Source: Hermatobates lingyangjiaoensis
Lineage: Eukaryota; Arthropoda; Insecta; Hemiptera; Hermatobatidae
DNA: 64,000 nt
NCBI GenBank assembly: GCA_026182355.1
Contig: JAPFBL010000003.1
Location: 558,001-622,000, forward strand
Direction of reading: 5' to 3'
Both the position numbers and the translations under genes were made by a program. Positions 46,835-58,066 of the stretch are shown here, in pieces (positions within the stretch are counted from its first letter, which is position 1; the number at the start of each line of letters is the position of its first letter). The notes beneath the pieces were generated by a model. The model did not search any database and was not told where the DNA came from. It worked only from the letters and a program-made list of their open reading frames with translations.

Positions 46835-47197
46835 TTAGGCAACGCACTGAAATAGATTGGAGATGGGGACTCTGTGCCTTTTTAGGATTTTTGTGGCTTG
46901 TTCTGCGGTGAGCATCCCTGAACAGTTGGTTAGGTGTCCCACATCCATCTCCTCATACCCAAACAGAGGGTAATAAACTAGTCCTGAAGAAACCCCAGTC
47001 CTATGTAGGCGAATAGTAGTAGATAACGACTGATGAATCAGTGCATAAATGAGGAGATGATCATTATGAGGAAGATGTGAATTCCAGGGTGACATGCACC
47101 ACATTTCAGAAACCTGGAGCAGATATCTGCAAAGAACTGGCGTTACTGATAGTGCTGTTGAGACTTTATAACAAGTAATCAGCGGCATTCCTAACAC
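46835..47197 (-). pseudogene. LINE ORF2 C-terminal relic, opposite orientation
   Basis: The 120-codon minus frame contains SHLPHNDHLLIYALIHQS, RLHRTGVSSG, YYPLFGYEEMDVGHLTNC. This fits the post-RNase H end of I/R1-like elements (LPRSD..LL..LR.GHS.L...LHR.G......CPLCG.EE...HLL.C). Two of the zinc-binding cysteines are replaced (Y and F where CPLC is expected), while His and the last Cys remain. It lies tail-to-tail with the Jockey-like fragment. Confidence 0.6.
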
Positions 47198-47361
47198 AAG
47201 AGAAATCCATAATTATGTTACTAACTCATACTAGAGGTGGGTTTAAGTTTAGTGTTGTTCATAATGTGATTGATGAATGTAACTCATGGCTTGGAATTGA
47301 AAGAACAGAAATAAATAAAGTGAACTACTCAAAACTTATGACCTATTTAAAGTAAAAAAAA

Positions 47362-49010
47362 AATCTGGAGTGGCCTACACTCTACTTTACTATAAGTAAC
47401 TCAATGTCAAATGTCTTGAGTATATAAAACATAACGTATTATTTAAGCATAACATAAATATCTAAATGGGATATAATTATTAGCATTGCATTCGTGTGGT
47501 AGTACAGATAGTGATTGAAGGACATATCAATTTATAAGCTTATTTTTGTACATCACAAATAATTTATTATTTGCAAATAATTTCATTAGTATAACTACAG
47601 CAGTAATAACATTTTTGAAAAACCAATGTGAACATTTCTTGAAACGAAATATTATCCTACAAGAGAACATGGCTATTGTTCAAATAGCCAGTAGATTTCT
47701 TACATCGTTTACTTGACATCCTTCTACATTGAATATTAATGTAAAATTTTCAAATTTGAAACAGTAAAATACCCTTTTTTTCTCTGAAAAACATCTTAAA
47801 CAGCGAAGAAAATGTTGTTTTAAGGAGATTTGTTAATTAAAGATGTACGATAATTACAGTTATTAATCTTTAAACGAAAGATTTCAATTTTGAATTATCT
47901 TTTACATTTTTGGTTTTTAACAGAATTATTATACTGGGAATTTTATGGCTTCTTAGTATTTAATAAGATCATTTTCCTTCCGCTTTGTCAAATAACATAT
48001 ATACGAATTTTTTTTAATGAGTGTTATCATTTACCTGCACAATATTATTCCTCTTACATCTCTTATAAGTCAATAATATATTTTCATTTTTCAATTAGAA
48101 ACAACAATTTTATCTCAGTGGATTCACTCAAAAAATTTCTAAGTCAATGTAAACAATGTAAAAAAATACAAAAAATTCGACAAGTATAGCAGGTGATCTC
48201 TTAGTCTAGGGTAAACAAAGAGTTTTTATATCGTTATTGCTCTTTCCCGTAATTGAAACTTCATGATTTTTTTTTTATGAATTGCTAATTTTTTGTTCCA
48301 TTTTTGGTCAAATTTTCATTATTTTTTAACGAGCCGTTTAGCGTCAAAAAAACATTTTCTGAAAACACAAATCGTACTGTAACGCCCCTTTAGCGAATGT
48401 AATTTTAGAAAAAAATATCTCAACTCATTCTCCATATAATGTTCTATTTATAGGCATAGTTTCATCTTTGTCCGTCAAACAGTATGGCTTGTATCGCTCT
48501 CACAAGGTTTGAGATTGAATTATAAGTCAAAATGTTTACATTTTATTGAAAAAAAAAATATTTCCTGTTGTTTTAAAATTCTGAATATATTTTTCGTTTG
48601 TTCGATTTGTAACTTCAAAGATAATGTCAAAATTTCAAAACTCTAGGGTTATCAGTTTAGGAGAAATAAATGTTTTAAAAAAAACGGTTTTTGGCAAAAA
48701 AAGTGACTTTCCCATCATGCATAATTCTTCGCAAACAATAGGGATCTTCGTCTTTATGAGGCCCATTTTTGTGTAAAATATCAACTTGATCCATCAAAGA
48801 TTCTGGACCATAGCGTGGTAACAAGCAATGCTAACACACTCACCCACCCACCCACCCACCCACCCACCCACCCACCCACCCACACACACACACAGACATC
48901 ATCGTAAAAACGTCATAAAACGACTTCTGGGACCTCAAAACATGTAATTCCGTCAAAATCTCGAGATCGAATTTTTTCACGATCACTATACTTTACTTAT
49001 AGTAAAGTAA
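47362..49010 (+). mobile_element. Family A near-complete copy (1.65 kb)
   Basis: Colinear with 40951-43018 apart from the 430-bp block missing here. Its ends are TCTGGAGTGGCCTACACTC and TTACTTATAGTAAAGTAA. It contains the CCCA tract at 48840-48885. The frame at 47890-48189 is an accident of AT-rich sequence. Nothing like a transposase is visible. Confidence 0.8.
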
Positions 49011-49189
49011 AAAAATCAAATCAAAATACCGGTGTATTCTTTAGAGCTGTATATCACTAAAATGAATGAAATATATTTCAACATAATAAGTGAAACTGTC
49101 AAACACAAAACGAGATTCAATTGGGTGAAAACTATGATGCCGTTATTTTAAAGATGACACCGGTAAAGTTTTAAGTAAGAGGCCACTTT
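49011..49189. other. AT-rich sequence without recognisable features
   Basis: Short spacer between family A and the block below. Confidence 0.35.
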
Positions 49190-49520
49190 CAAGGCAATTT
49201 CCAGCAAGTGGTGCAACTGTTACACCGGAGGGTGTCGCCATTCTTCAATTTTTTCTAATGGACCACCGAGAAGAGACGGCGCAGGCCTCCACTTCCTTAT
49301 GGACCATGACGGCAGTCCCGCTGTAGCGGAACACTTGGATAACTTCTCTCTCACACCTATTCCTCTCTCTCAGTAGCACTCTCTGGGACTGGAGCCAGAA
49401 CCGCTATAAAATCCAGTAGGCCGTTACACAAATCTGTCATCTCTAGCTGCTCTAGTTACCATCCAAGTAGATCAATTCATACCCATTTCAGTATTACACA
49501 AAGATCATTCAATAAAATCA
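49190..49520 (+). mobile_element. Possible solo LTR (weak)
   Basis: A GC-richer block begins near TGTTACACCGGAGGG at 49217. It contains a TATA-like CTATAAAATCC at about 49403 and AATAAAATC near 49512, and has TTACACA words that could form the 3' edge. The order of promoter and poly(A) signal fits an LTR. I could not show a 5-bp target duplication or a second copy, so a host or unrelated GC patch is equally possible. Confidence 0.25.
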
Positions 49521-49792
49521 TATTATTTATCCGAAACAAAAAAAAATTATTAGTTCTTTGATAAATGGTTACTATTATGACTAAGAAGGAAAAATTTATC
49601 ACACTCCAAAAATACTAAACATGGTGTAAATTTCAAACATTCTCTGAAAATAACTGGGGCGCTTCAAGTCAATAAATTCGTAAGACTGTCAGAAGACTGG
49701 AACAGCTTAGTTTGAAAGTCGTTAATACCGAAGCTGGGGTACATTCCAACAAAATATGCCTCCAAGATGATTTGCTGCCAACCTATACTAAT

Positions 49793-49920
49793 ATGTATAT
49801 ATATATATATCAATGATCAAACTACAATAATCTTAGTCTTGTTTTCCCATTTTCTATTGTGGTTTGATCATTGATTGTTATTTCACGTGTTTATGTGAAA
49901 TCTTTATATATATATATACA
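49793..49920. repeat. TA runs flanking a palindrome of the 15.4-kb family
   Basis: ATCAATGATCAAACTACAAT and its near-complement ATTGTGGTTTGATCATTGAT lie about 25 bp apart. ATATAT runs are on both outer sides. Same arms as at 15440-15527. Confidence 0.75.
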
Positions 49921-49985
49921 AAATTGTCACAATAACAAGTGATATAAATATTCAGGTAACTCACCACAAACGAATGAAGATAGTC

Positions 49986-50021
49986 GCTCTGAAGCCTTTC
50001 GTTTTCAAGTCGTCAGAGAGC
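49986..50021 (-). ncRNA. Hammerhead-like motif, Penelope type
   Basis: On the minus strand: GCTCT (stem I), CTGACGA (core), CTTGAAAAC (stem II position), GAAA (core), GGCTTC, then AGAGC, which pairs perfectly with the first GCTCT. Stem II pairs poorly. Such remnants are common near Penelope-like elements. Confidence 0.35.
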
Positions 50022-52379
50022 AAATGAATTTTGTAGGCAGGTTATGAATTTTGATTTAAAGTTGGATTAAGATTGGCATCATTGACAGTATTTTTCCTAT
50101 TACAGTTGAAATAGTTTTGATTTGTTTAACGATTCCTTCAATTAGAAATTCATCTAATTTAAAAAGTTCATCTTTAAATTAGAACGAGCTCTACCTCGTT
50201 CACTTCTCATTACGGAGTATTGATGTTGTTTGACTCTCAATATTAATGATTTATTTGTTTAGCATATGTATATTTTGTAACATTTACTTAGTCTTTTTTA
50301 AATACCACTATTAAAATCCAGTTACTATTAAATCAATAATAGTGAAAATTTTTTGAAAACATGATACCAATACAAAATTGAACCTTAATCTATCATGTAA
50401 AACAATGGACAATAATTCGGTTGGGACATTAAGATTGGGATTAAATATATTCCTAAGACTAGAAATATAAATTGAATTCAGGGGGCTACAGCTTTTGGTA
50501 AAAAACCTGCAGAAAAAATATAAAATATAGACGTTGATAATTCAAATATTTTAAAAGGAGTAGTGTACGGACTTGTGTACAAGAACAAAGTTCTCCTAAA
50601 CGGTTTAAATGTTTAGTAACAAGATAATAATATAAATTATTAATTATTAAATTTAATCTTAAACAAAAAAGACTAGAGCAAAAAATCTAAGTATATTAAG
50701 TGATAACAATGTTTATGAATAAAAATGTTAAGTGATGAAAATGTTTATTCCAAGTTCAGGTCCAATATTTTGGATAGGATAAACAGTTCTTTTAAAAAAG
50801 AACACATTTTTTTAAAAAAAGATAAAAACTAGTTAGAAAAATCAACCAAAATCAATTATTTAATTTTTCTCTGGGTTGATCAATACTCAGAGAAATACAC
50901 ACTCCATATTTCGAGTTGTGAGATCAGTTGTTAGTCTTCATATACTTTATGCAAATGTTAGTTAGTATTTTGAGTTTATTAATTAGTAATAGTTACAGAT
51001 GTTATATTTCAATCATAAAGAACAGACAATTAATAATCTACATTTAATTAGTAAATTAAAGAGCGTCAGTATTAAGGAAGAATGTAAATTAGTTTTAATG
51101 AAGAGTCTGTTTTCACTAATGTACCTTTACCTCATCTTTAAGAAGTCTGCAAGAGAAATTGTTAATTATTACCCCCCCCCCCCCCCCCTACTTTCCACTA
51201 CTTCAAAATAACTAAATTATTCGTGGTTGATTGTAATTTTCAACTTGAAAATAACTTTTACAGGAAAAGCTTGGAGGGCTATAGGTAATTGCTTATCCTT
51301 AGTCTTGACTAATTTACATAGCAAACTTATTAAAACTAAAATGTTAAGTTCAATTCTATCCGATCGGATTCGACATACATTGACGGCATGTATTATTTTG
51401 CCCTTGATAAAAAACTTGTATCAAAGATATCATTCTATCAAAATTTAATTCATCAGTTTCATCAATCTTATTCAAAATGGAAGAAGTAAATTGTCAATAG
51501 CCCTTCTTAGATAACTTTATCCATAGATTGCCTAAAGAGTTACGTTTTATAGTACATAGAAAATCCACCAACGTACTTTCTTAGGCGAATTTATATTCTG
51601 TCCATCTCAGAAATGTTGAAATATCTGTTCCTTTCCCATGAAACAATGTTGCCCTGATTCAATGAAGTTCAGAAAGACTCTAAGAGATCTGACGATTCGA
51701 TAAGTTTAAGGCAGTAATACTCAGATAGACTAAAATGCTTTCGCTAGATAACAATTGTTCACTCTCACGAGCATAATAAATTATACCAACAACTCCTCTA
51801 GTACTAATAATACTAATCGGATGTTTAATTATATGGTTGTTTGGCGTAATTTTTTTGTTTTTAATAATTTTGCTGTCTTTATATATTATATTAACTACTA
51901 TAAATATCGCCAAATTTCTTCTAATAAACGTAAAATCAAGAAATATGATTGACTGGATTCTGTTAAGAAAGTTCTAAATCAAATACAAGTACAAGTACAT
52001 TACTGCAAGCTGAGTTTTCAGTTTTTATAGATTTATTACCCATTCTGGTGATCAGAATTTTCAAAAAAATTCATTTTCCACAGTTGACTTTAGGGTTACA
52101 AAAAAAAATTTCGTTGAAAATAAAATACATAACTATTACACCCATTTAAGTCCATGTAATTTCAACAGAGAAGTGTTCTGCTCCTCTTCTGAAAGAATCC
52201 GATTTCGGGCATAACTTCATAACAATCTATCAAACGGTGTGACCTGAACCGCACCCACAACCTTTCAGAATCAATCATAAATCAAAATACTCTGTTTACT
52301 GCAGAACTGACCTTTCTGTTATTCACAAAATTTGAAGTTTTTCTCATGTAATACTGCTGTCAGTTTCAAATTATACTTA
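50022..52379. other. AT-rich sequence without a supported gene
   Basis: Contains a run of about 17 C at 51173-51189. Overlapping frames at 51680-51952 are unrecognised. No transposon ends or exon-like segments were found. Confidence 0.4.
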
Positions 52380-52640
52380 TAAAATCAACACTCAGAGTAG
52401 TAGTTTAGGAGGAAAAAATATCTAAATCACATTTTGGCCAAAAAAGTAACTTTCCTATAATATAATGTTGTTCGAAAAAATAGGGAAATCTGTTTCCCTA
52501 TAGGGAAAAATTTATCGTAAAATATTAATTTGATTTATTAAACGATGAGGTCTGTAGAGTACCCACAACTTATAGAAACTCACCCACCCAAATAGAGATA
52601 CCGTTGCATGTTTTCTCGTTTCTGGTTCAAGTATCAGCTA
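52380..52640 (+). repeat. Degenerate family A fragment
   Basis: AGTTTAGGAGGAAAAAATAT, TTTTGGCCAAAAAAGTAACTT, CAAAATAGGG-like, TTAATTTGATTTATTAAACG and ACTCACCCACCCA line up in order with 48655-48850. Confidence 0.6.
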
Positions 52641-53389
52641 CATACAAACTTGTTCTTTGTAAAACTGTAAGATTCCACTGTGCCAGCACCGTTATTTTAT
52701 AGTCATATTTATCACTTTTGTAATGTAACATCAATAGTCTTCAGTTTCCAATATTCTTACTTCTTAGTTGATTTTTTTCTCCTATAATAATAATTGCTTT
52801 TTTCCTATTTTGTACACATATGAAAATTACTTACTTTAAATAAAATCAAAATGTCGACTTTGAGAGTTTGATTTGAGCCTAGAAGATTAACCAAGCTCTG
52901 ATTTATTTTATCTCAGTATTTCTTCTATTGGAGGGCATATACCACTCGAATTATGTTTTGCATATGTAACAAGATTTCACAAGTGAAATAAAAATTAACG
53001 TTTAAACCGAAATAGGAAATCGAGAAATGAAACTAAGATCTTAAGCCAAAACAACTGGTCTTCGACAGATTGAGTGTGACTCTCATGAATACCAGGTATT
53101 TTTGTTGAAAGTTCTTAGTCTGTTTCAGAATTATTTACTATGGCTTAGACGTTGATATATATATCTAATTAAAGGAAATATCTTTTACAATAAACCGTGA
53201 AATATTTACCACTTTCCTACACGACTATATTTAAGTTTTTAGGATTAAGCCTTTTAACAATACAAAGGCCTAATTTGATGAATCGTTTTACATGATTGTC
53301 ATTTATGACAGGCTTGTCCTACTAACGTAAAGAAAAAGGGTCGAGAGAAAGGTAATTTCATAGGACGGAGTGATCAATCAACCCGCAAA
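52641..53389. other. AT-rich sequence; Penelope-type words at 53.0-53.2 kb
   Basis: AACCGAAATAGG, AACTAAGATCTTAAGCC, CAACTGGTCTTCGACAG and TTTACTATGGCTTAGACGTTG parallel 16105-16175. This suggests a decayed member of the same family; no clear boundaries. Confidence 0.35.
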
Positions 53390-53620
53390 CAAGCTGTCAT
53401 TTCCTAATAATGACTTAACTGTGAATAATGCTCAGTCTGGTAGGTTTGTACACGAACAAGCCTAGATATGGATTACGCAGAATGGATGTACCAGACAGGT
53501 CGCTTTCAAGAGTATTTCAACTGGGTGCATTGATCGCTAATCAGTATGCTCAGAGCCAATGAAGACTCTACAATTAGTAACCCATCCAAATCCCATCTCC
53601 AAGCAATTCGACCGACAATT
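53390..53620 (+). pseudogene. Decayed Jockey-like LINE fragment
   Basis: ATGCTCAGTCTGGT, ACACGAACAAG, CAGAATGGATGT and ACCCATCCAAATC follow 46188-46400 in order. This is a much older copy of the same C-terminal coding region, with no usable frame. Confidence 0.55.
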
Positions 53621-53869
53621 ACTAACACACCCTTAAACTAGATAGAACCATAACATGTTTTAGAGCATTTCTCTGGGATTTGAACCAGGGACATAATTAC
53701 ACGATGTTGAAAGGTTCTCCAAAGTAATACAAATGCTGCAAATTGTTTGGGCAATATGATTTGATTGTTCAAATCCTTTTGAAATAAGAAGAATATGAAT
53801 TCGCATAGGTTAAGTCAAGTTGTAGTAACAGTCCCACAACAGCGCTCACATAGGCCCATCATTGGCCCT

Positions 53870-54115
53870 TAGTGATAGCACACAACATTCTACTGCATTA
53901 GAAGTCCTAACTTTTGCCTAATTCAAGTGAATTTAGATCAGGGACCTTTAAAGCGTACCTGACTCGGGACTACAGCATAACCTCCTCTCCGATGTACGAT
54001 GTACTCACATTTATTCACCTTCCACGTGAATAAATCGAGGGCCAGAGTGGGTATTGAACCCCTGATTTACCAGTCTAGAGTCGAGCTCATTGCCACTGTG
54101 CTACCCTGAACTCCA
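53870..54115 (-). mobile_element. tRNA-derived SINE, copy 3
   Basis: Minus strand: CAGGGTAGCACAGTGGCAATG (A-box), GGGGTTCAATACCCACTCTGG (B-box and acceptor side), CCTCGATTTATTCACG, GGTGAATAAATGTGAG, CGAGTCAGGTACGCTTTAAAG and TTCACTTGAATTAGGC. It is more diverged than the copies at 27.4 and 56.3 kb. Confidence 0.8.
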
Positions 54116-54802
54116 ATTTCATTGGGACATTCCTGTTCTTCATCATAACAAGCGTTACCACTCCTTTATTCGTAATAATTTTGTTTAACTTTCATAAGTA
54201 CGTTTCTTTTTATTAACCTTTTACTGTTTCATAATTTATAATTAACAATTTCCAATTCTATTACTTTGATAATTACTACACTTCCACTGTACTAAAAAAA
54301 ATAATCTACTTAAAAAATTTAAAGCTCTTTTGTTAATTAATCGAAAAGTGAGATCGTACCATGGTTGATTTTAGGAAAAATTCAACCACTTTTTCATGAA
54401 AGATATAGCTCCCTATTAACTTAATAAAATGACATTGACTGTATTAAGTTATATTATTCATGTAAACCAACTCAAACCAAACATTATTATTAAACAAATT
54501 GTTCTTCAGTCATTCTAATACTTAGTAAATAGGTGCCACAAAAACTTTCAGGCAATAGTAAGCAACACACTTAAAATTATCCATATATGAAGCCCAAGTT
54601 AAGGTTGTTTTTTAATTTAAGAATAATTTTTCCTTCAGAAAGGATTTAAAGTATTATATAATAACCAAAATTGTTAAAGCTAGAACACTTATAAGCCACG
54701 TATCCACCTAAAGGATTAGGACTGTGCAGGGACTGGGCTGAACAAGGCTTTAACTACCTGTTCCCGTGTGCCACCAGATTGCTTTAGAAAACCCATTCGA
54801 TT
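54116..54802. other. AT-rich sequence without recognisable features
   Basis: No feature recognised in this stretch, which runs up to the target duplication of the next hAT element. Confidence 0.4.
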
Positions 54803-55043
54803 CCCTAACGAGGGGTCCCAAACTACGGACCGCGGGTCAGAACCAAACCGCCAGACCATTCATCCAGCCTGCTGAGACAGTTTATTTCAAGAAAAAAATC
54901 ACGAAATTACATGAAATTGCATGCTTTGAAAAAAACTCTTCCTTTCCCCACCTGCAGATAAGGTTAAGTGTACGTTACAAAAACCGATCGAACGTTTTTG
55001 CTGGGGTACCAGCACAGGGCACATTATTTACGAGGCGGCAAAA

Positions 55044-56250
55044 TTGTTTTTATTACTACAGAAAACTGAGCAATTATTGGGTGTAAAAGTATTTGGGCAT
55101 GGAGAACAAGCGATTTCAGGAATCAGGATCATAGCTCTGAGCTCACCATTTACTAAATCTTCAAATGAAAGTGAATCACTGACACAAGCCAGTTATCAAG
55201 TTCTGGATAAACGTGGCAAGCCATTTACAGATGCCGAAAACAGTAAAAGACCTTTTGCTGGAGGTTGTGGAGGAAGTTTTCCCAAGAAAATAAAAGCTCC
55301 TCAAGGATTTAACTCTGGGAGCAATTACGCTCCCTGCCACCGTATTGGGGACATCAGTGAAAATATGACGAACCCAATTGCCAGCCATGCGAACAAATTT
55401 CACCAGTTTCTTATTATAATGTATGAATACATCGACATGAGTAACTCGAGGAATCTCTCAACTGTCTGTTTTAATACACTTGTGGATGAAGAATTGCTTG
55501 GTTGGGTGAAGCAATTATGTGCAGCAAAGTAGATTTCAGACCAATGTCCTTGCATTATATTGTTCACAAGCTAGCTCTGTGTGTTAAATATGTGAACATA
55601 AGCCTTTGTGGAGCCTAGTGATTACGATTTTAATTGAGTAAGCTTACATGGACTTAATCATAGGCAGTTCACAGAAGGATTGAAAGAAACTGACACAGAA
55701 TCTGTTATCTACCTCACCATACTGCGTAAGATGCATAGGTTATGGAAAAGTGATGACAAGAGTTTTTGCATTGAGAAAGGTTTGAGAATTTCCAAAAGGA
55801 AAGAGAAAGTCCCAGGTATTACTCTCTGATGAAGAGTAGCTTCAGAAGTTGACGTTTATCATAAGCACTACTAACCATTTGAATAATCCTAACTTGAAAC
55901 TACAGGGAGAAGAAAACCTCATGTGTGATTTGTTCACTCAGCTCAAGAACTTCAAATGTAAACTTTATCTGTTCTTGATTCATCGTTCAAGATTTCTAGC
56001 AACAGTGTCAGGAGAGATGTTCCAATTTAGATTCAATAGCAGATGCAGCTGGAATTTTCAAAAACCCATTTGAAGCCTATGTGCCTATTTAACCACATTT
56101 ACTAGAGCTGGAGCTAATCGAACTGCTAGCTAATGACCCACTTAAGGATAAATTTAAAGGAAAACTTGTTATATTGTATATAAGAAGAATCACCAAATTT
56201 AAGAGACTTTTCCTCAAGATATCTCTCCATTTTGGTACCACATATTGGAA
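55044..56250 (+). pseudogene. hAT transposase pseudogene (ZBED5/GTF2IRD2-like group)
   Basis: Segments appear in the order of hAT transposases. Near 55185-55240: QASYQVLDKRGKPFTDAEN. Near 55345: RIGDISENM. Near 55410-55490: a block ending in VDEELL, where the family has the catalytic LDESTD and VRYV region. From 55880: LKLQGEENLMCDLFTQLKNF. Near 56105-56160: LELIELLANDPLKDKF, and near 56200: KISLHFGTTY, both from the C-terminal dimerisation region. The catalytic LDESTD position reads like MYEYID, losing the acidic start. Several frameshifts and stops break the frame, and the middle is shortened. It cannot code for an active enzyme. Confidence 0.75.
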
Positions 56251-56272
56251 ATATTTTAAGAGTAATTAGAAT

Positions 56273-56579
56273 GGGCCAGGTAAACTCCAGTGGTTAACGT
56301 ACTCGCCTCTGGGCTGGTGGTCCGGGGTTTGGTCTCCATCTGGCCCTCGATTTATTCACGCGGGAGGTGAATAAATCTGAGTACGTCGTCCTTGGAGAGG
56401 ATGATAAACCATCGGTCCCGAGTCTGTACGACGTCAGGTACTCGTTAAAGATCCCCAATCGAAATGCACTTGAGTTGAGCAAAATTTAGAACTCCTAATA
56501 TAGAATCTATAGAATACCAATCAAACAAAAAGCCGGTAAACGACTGACGTTATCACCCGCTAGGGGATCGGTTTGAACA
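56273..56579 (+). mobile_element. tRNA-derived SINE, copy 4, nested in the hAT
   Basis: Head: GGCCAGGTAAACTCCAGTGG, B-box GGGGTTTGGTCTCC, closing TCTGGCC. Tail: GCGGGAGGTGAATAAATC, GTCAGGTACTCGTTAAAG, TGCACTTGAGTTGAG, AAGCCGGTAAACG and CGCTAGGGGATCGGTTTG. It preserves, uninterrupted, the site where copy 2 received its MITE. It inserted after the hAT element arrived. Confidence 0.88.
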
Positions 56580-56947
56580 GATTACTGTTCATGTTGGAAA
56601 CATCATATTTTTAGTCAGATTTTCCTGTAATATTTGCATCAAAGAAACAATTTTATAATTCACATTAATAGACGTATTTCTTTACAAAATAAATGCATAT
56701 GACAAAATTCTCTCTTTGTGGAATAATTTGGTAGTATGGAGTTTTTTAATAGGAGCAGCAACATTTTTTTATATTTACTTTTTAATACCGATTTTGAGCA
56801 TGTTTTTAGACATCTATAACATAAAAATAGTATGATTAAATAATTAAAAACATTCAGGTATTAATTGTTTTTATTTGGACTCAGAACTGCTGTATAGTAG
56901 GTTATGAAGCCCTCGGGCTTAAAAGTTTAGAGACTCCTGCCCTAAAG

Positions 56948-57823
56948 CCTAAACAGTGGCTTACCATTCCTCCAGGGATTACTCAGAACTGGTCGTCCCC
57001 GCAACGGCGAAACATGGTATTGCTAACACTTATATTTAACAATACTCTAACCTTCTCTTACTAACATCATCACGTTGTTTTATTCATTCTTCATTTCTAA
57101 TCAAGTGCAATAAATCAATAAATTAATTTTATATATTTATCAGAAAATTTCTTATTGCTCTACTATTTCTTAACTTTATCTACCAGGAGCAATAATATTA
57201 CATTTGCTTCGAACTACTGTAGCAAAATCCACCTGTGTATTGAACAGCCGTGACTCACAAACAGTCGCAATGAATGTTGTGGAAATGTGTGCTAATCAAT
57301 AGCTGCAACCTTCTTCTCGCAACAACACCATTTAATACCAGGATGCTTTCCAAACCACAACACTAATTTATTCTGGCATTCCAATTTTGTTTTTCAACTA
57401 ATTAAACTCTAACGGACACCGACGCCTATCGACACTCCATAAAGCTCACCTCATCAACTTCCTAATTCTCTAGCAGCAAAGAGAAATGCAAGTAAAAAAA
57501 TGTCCCTACAGGATCACGTGGCTAGAGAGGCTTTTCCTTATCAAACGTTTGTAATTAAGGTAAAAATTTATTTCGCTTTTTTTAACTCTATAAACCGTTG
57601 GATATATATCCCCACCTCTTCTAAATAAATATATTGACAATTTTATTTATAACTGAGGCATTAATAACTCTTTTGTTCAAACTATTTTTGCTCTTTAATA
57701 ACGTTAAAAACATAGCATGTTAAATAATATGAAACAGTAATCATTTATTTATAAAAATAATTTAACAGCTAACAATAAAATTTAGTTCTAACGTAGTGCA
57801 GTCACTTATTATGTGGTATTTAC
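56948..57823. other. AT-rich sequence without recognisable features
   Basis: GGCGAAACATGG near 57006 is a lone Penelope-like word. Otherwise nothing recognised. Confidence 0.35.
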
Positions 57824-58066
57824 TCATTGTAGGGTAAAAAGTTAATGAAATGGTCTCCACATATAACAATTTAATGGTATAAACAACGCGTTTCGGACAC
57901 GTAGTGTTCTTCCTCAGGCATTAACTAAGGGTGAGTGTCGGTGGTACAACTGTTGTACAACAGAACTGTTGCCTGAGGAAGAACACTACGTGTTCGAAAC
58001 GCGTTGTTTATGCCATTAAATTTTTATATGTGGTTACCATTTCATTAACTTTTTACCCTACAATGA
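57824..58066. repeat. Inverted repeat, 97-bp arms, Penelope-type sequence
   Basis: Left arm 57824-57920 and right arm 57970-58066 are complementary with about five mismatches. The spacer is 49 bp. Each arm carries CTGAGGA, GAACAC, GTGTTC, GAAACGCG (one base changed on the left), the same hammerhead-like core as at 23608. Arm ends are TCATTGTAGGGTAAAAAG and its complement. Confidence 0.9.

Larger units (their letters stand above)
54811..56939 (+). mobile_element. hAT element with a broken transposase gene (2.1 kb)
   Basis: Left end: AGGGGTCCCAAACTACGGAC with a CCGCGGG word. Right end: CCCTCGGGCTT...AGAGACTCCTG, whose complement CAGGAGTCTC matches the left end imperfectly. Flanks CCCTAACG and CCCTAAAG agree at seven of eight positions, as expected of an aged 8-bp duplication. 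The interior holds a frame-broken transposase and a nested SINE at 56273-56579. Confidence 0.8.

Noticed and set aside
47890..48189. 99-codon plus frame
   Set aside because: Lies inside family A. The other copies do not keep the frame and no domain is visible.
51680..51952. Opposed frames considered as a mitochondrial insertion or gene fragment
   Set aside because: No mitochondrial gene motif recognised, and strong AT bias alone explains the open frames.
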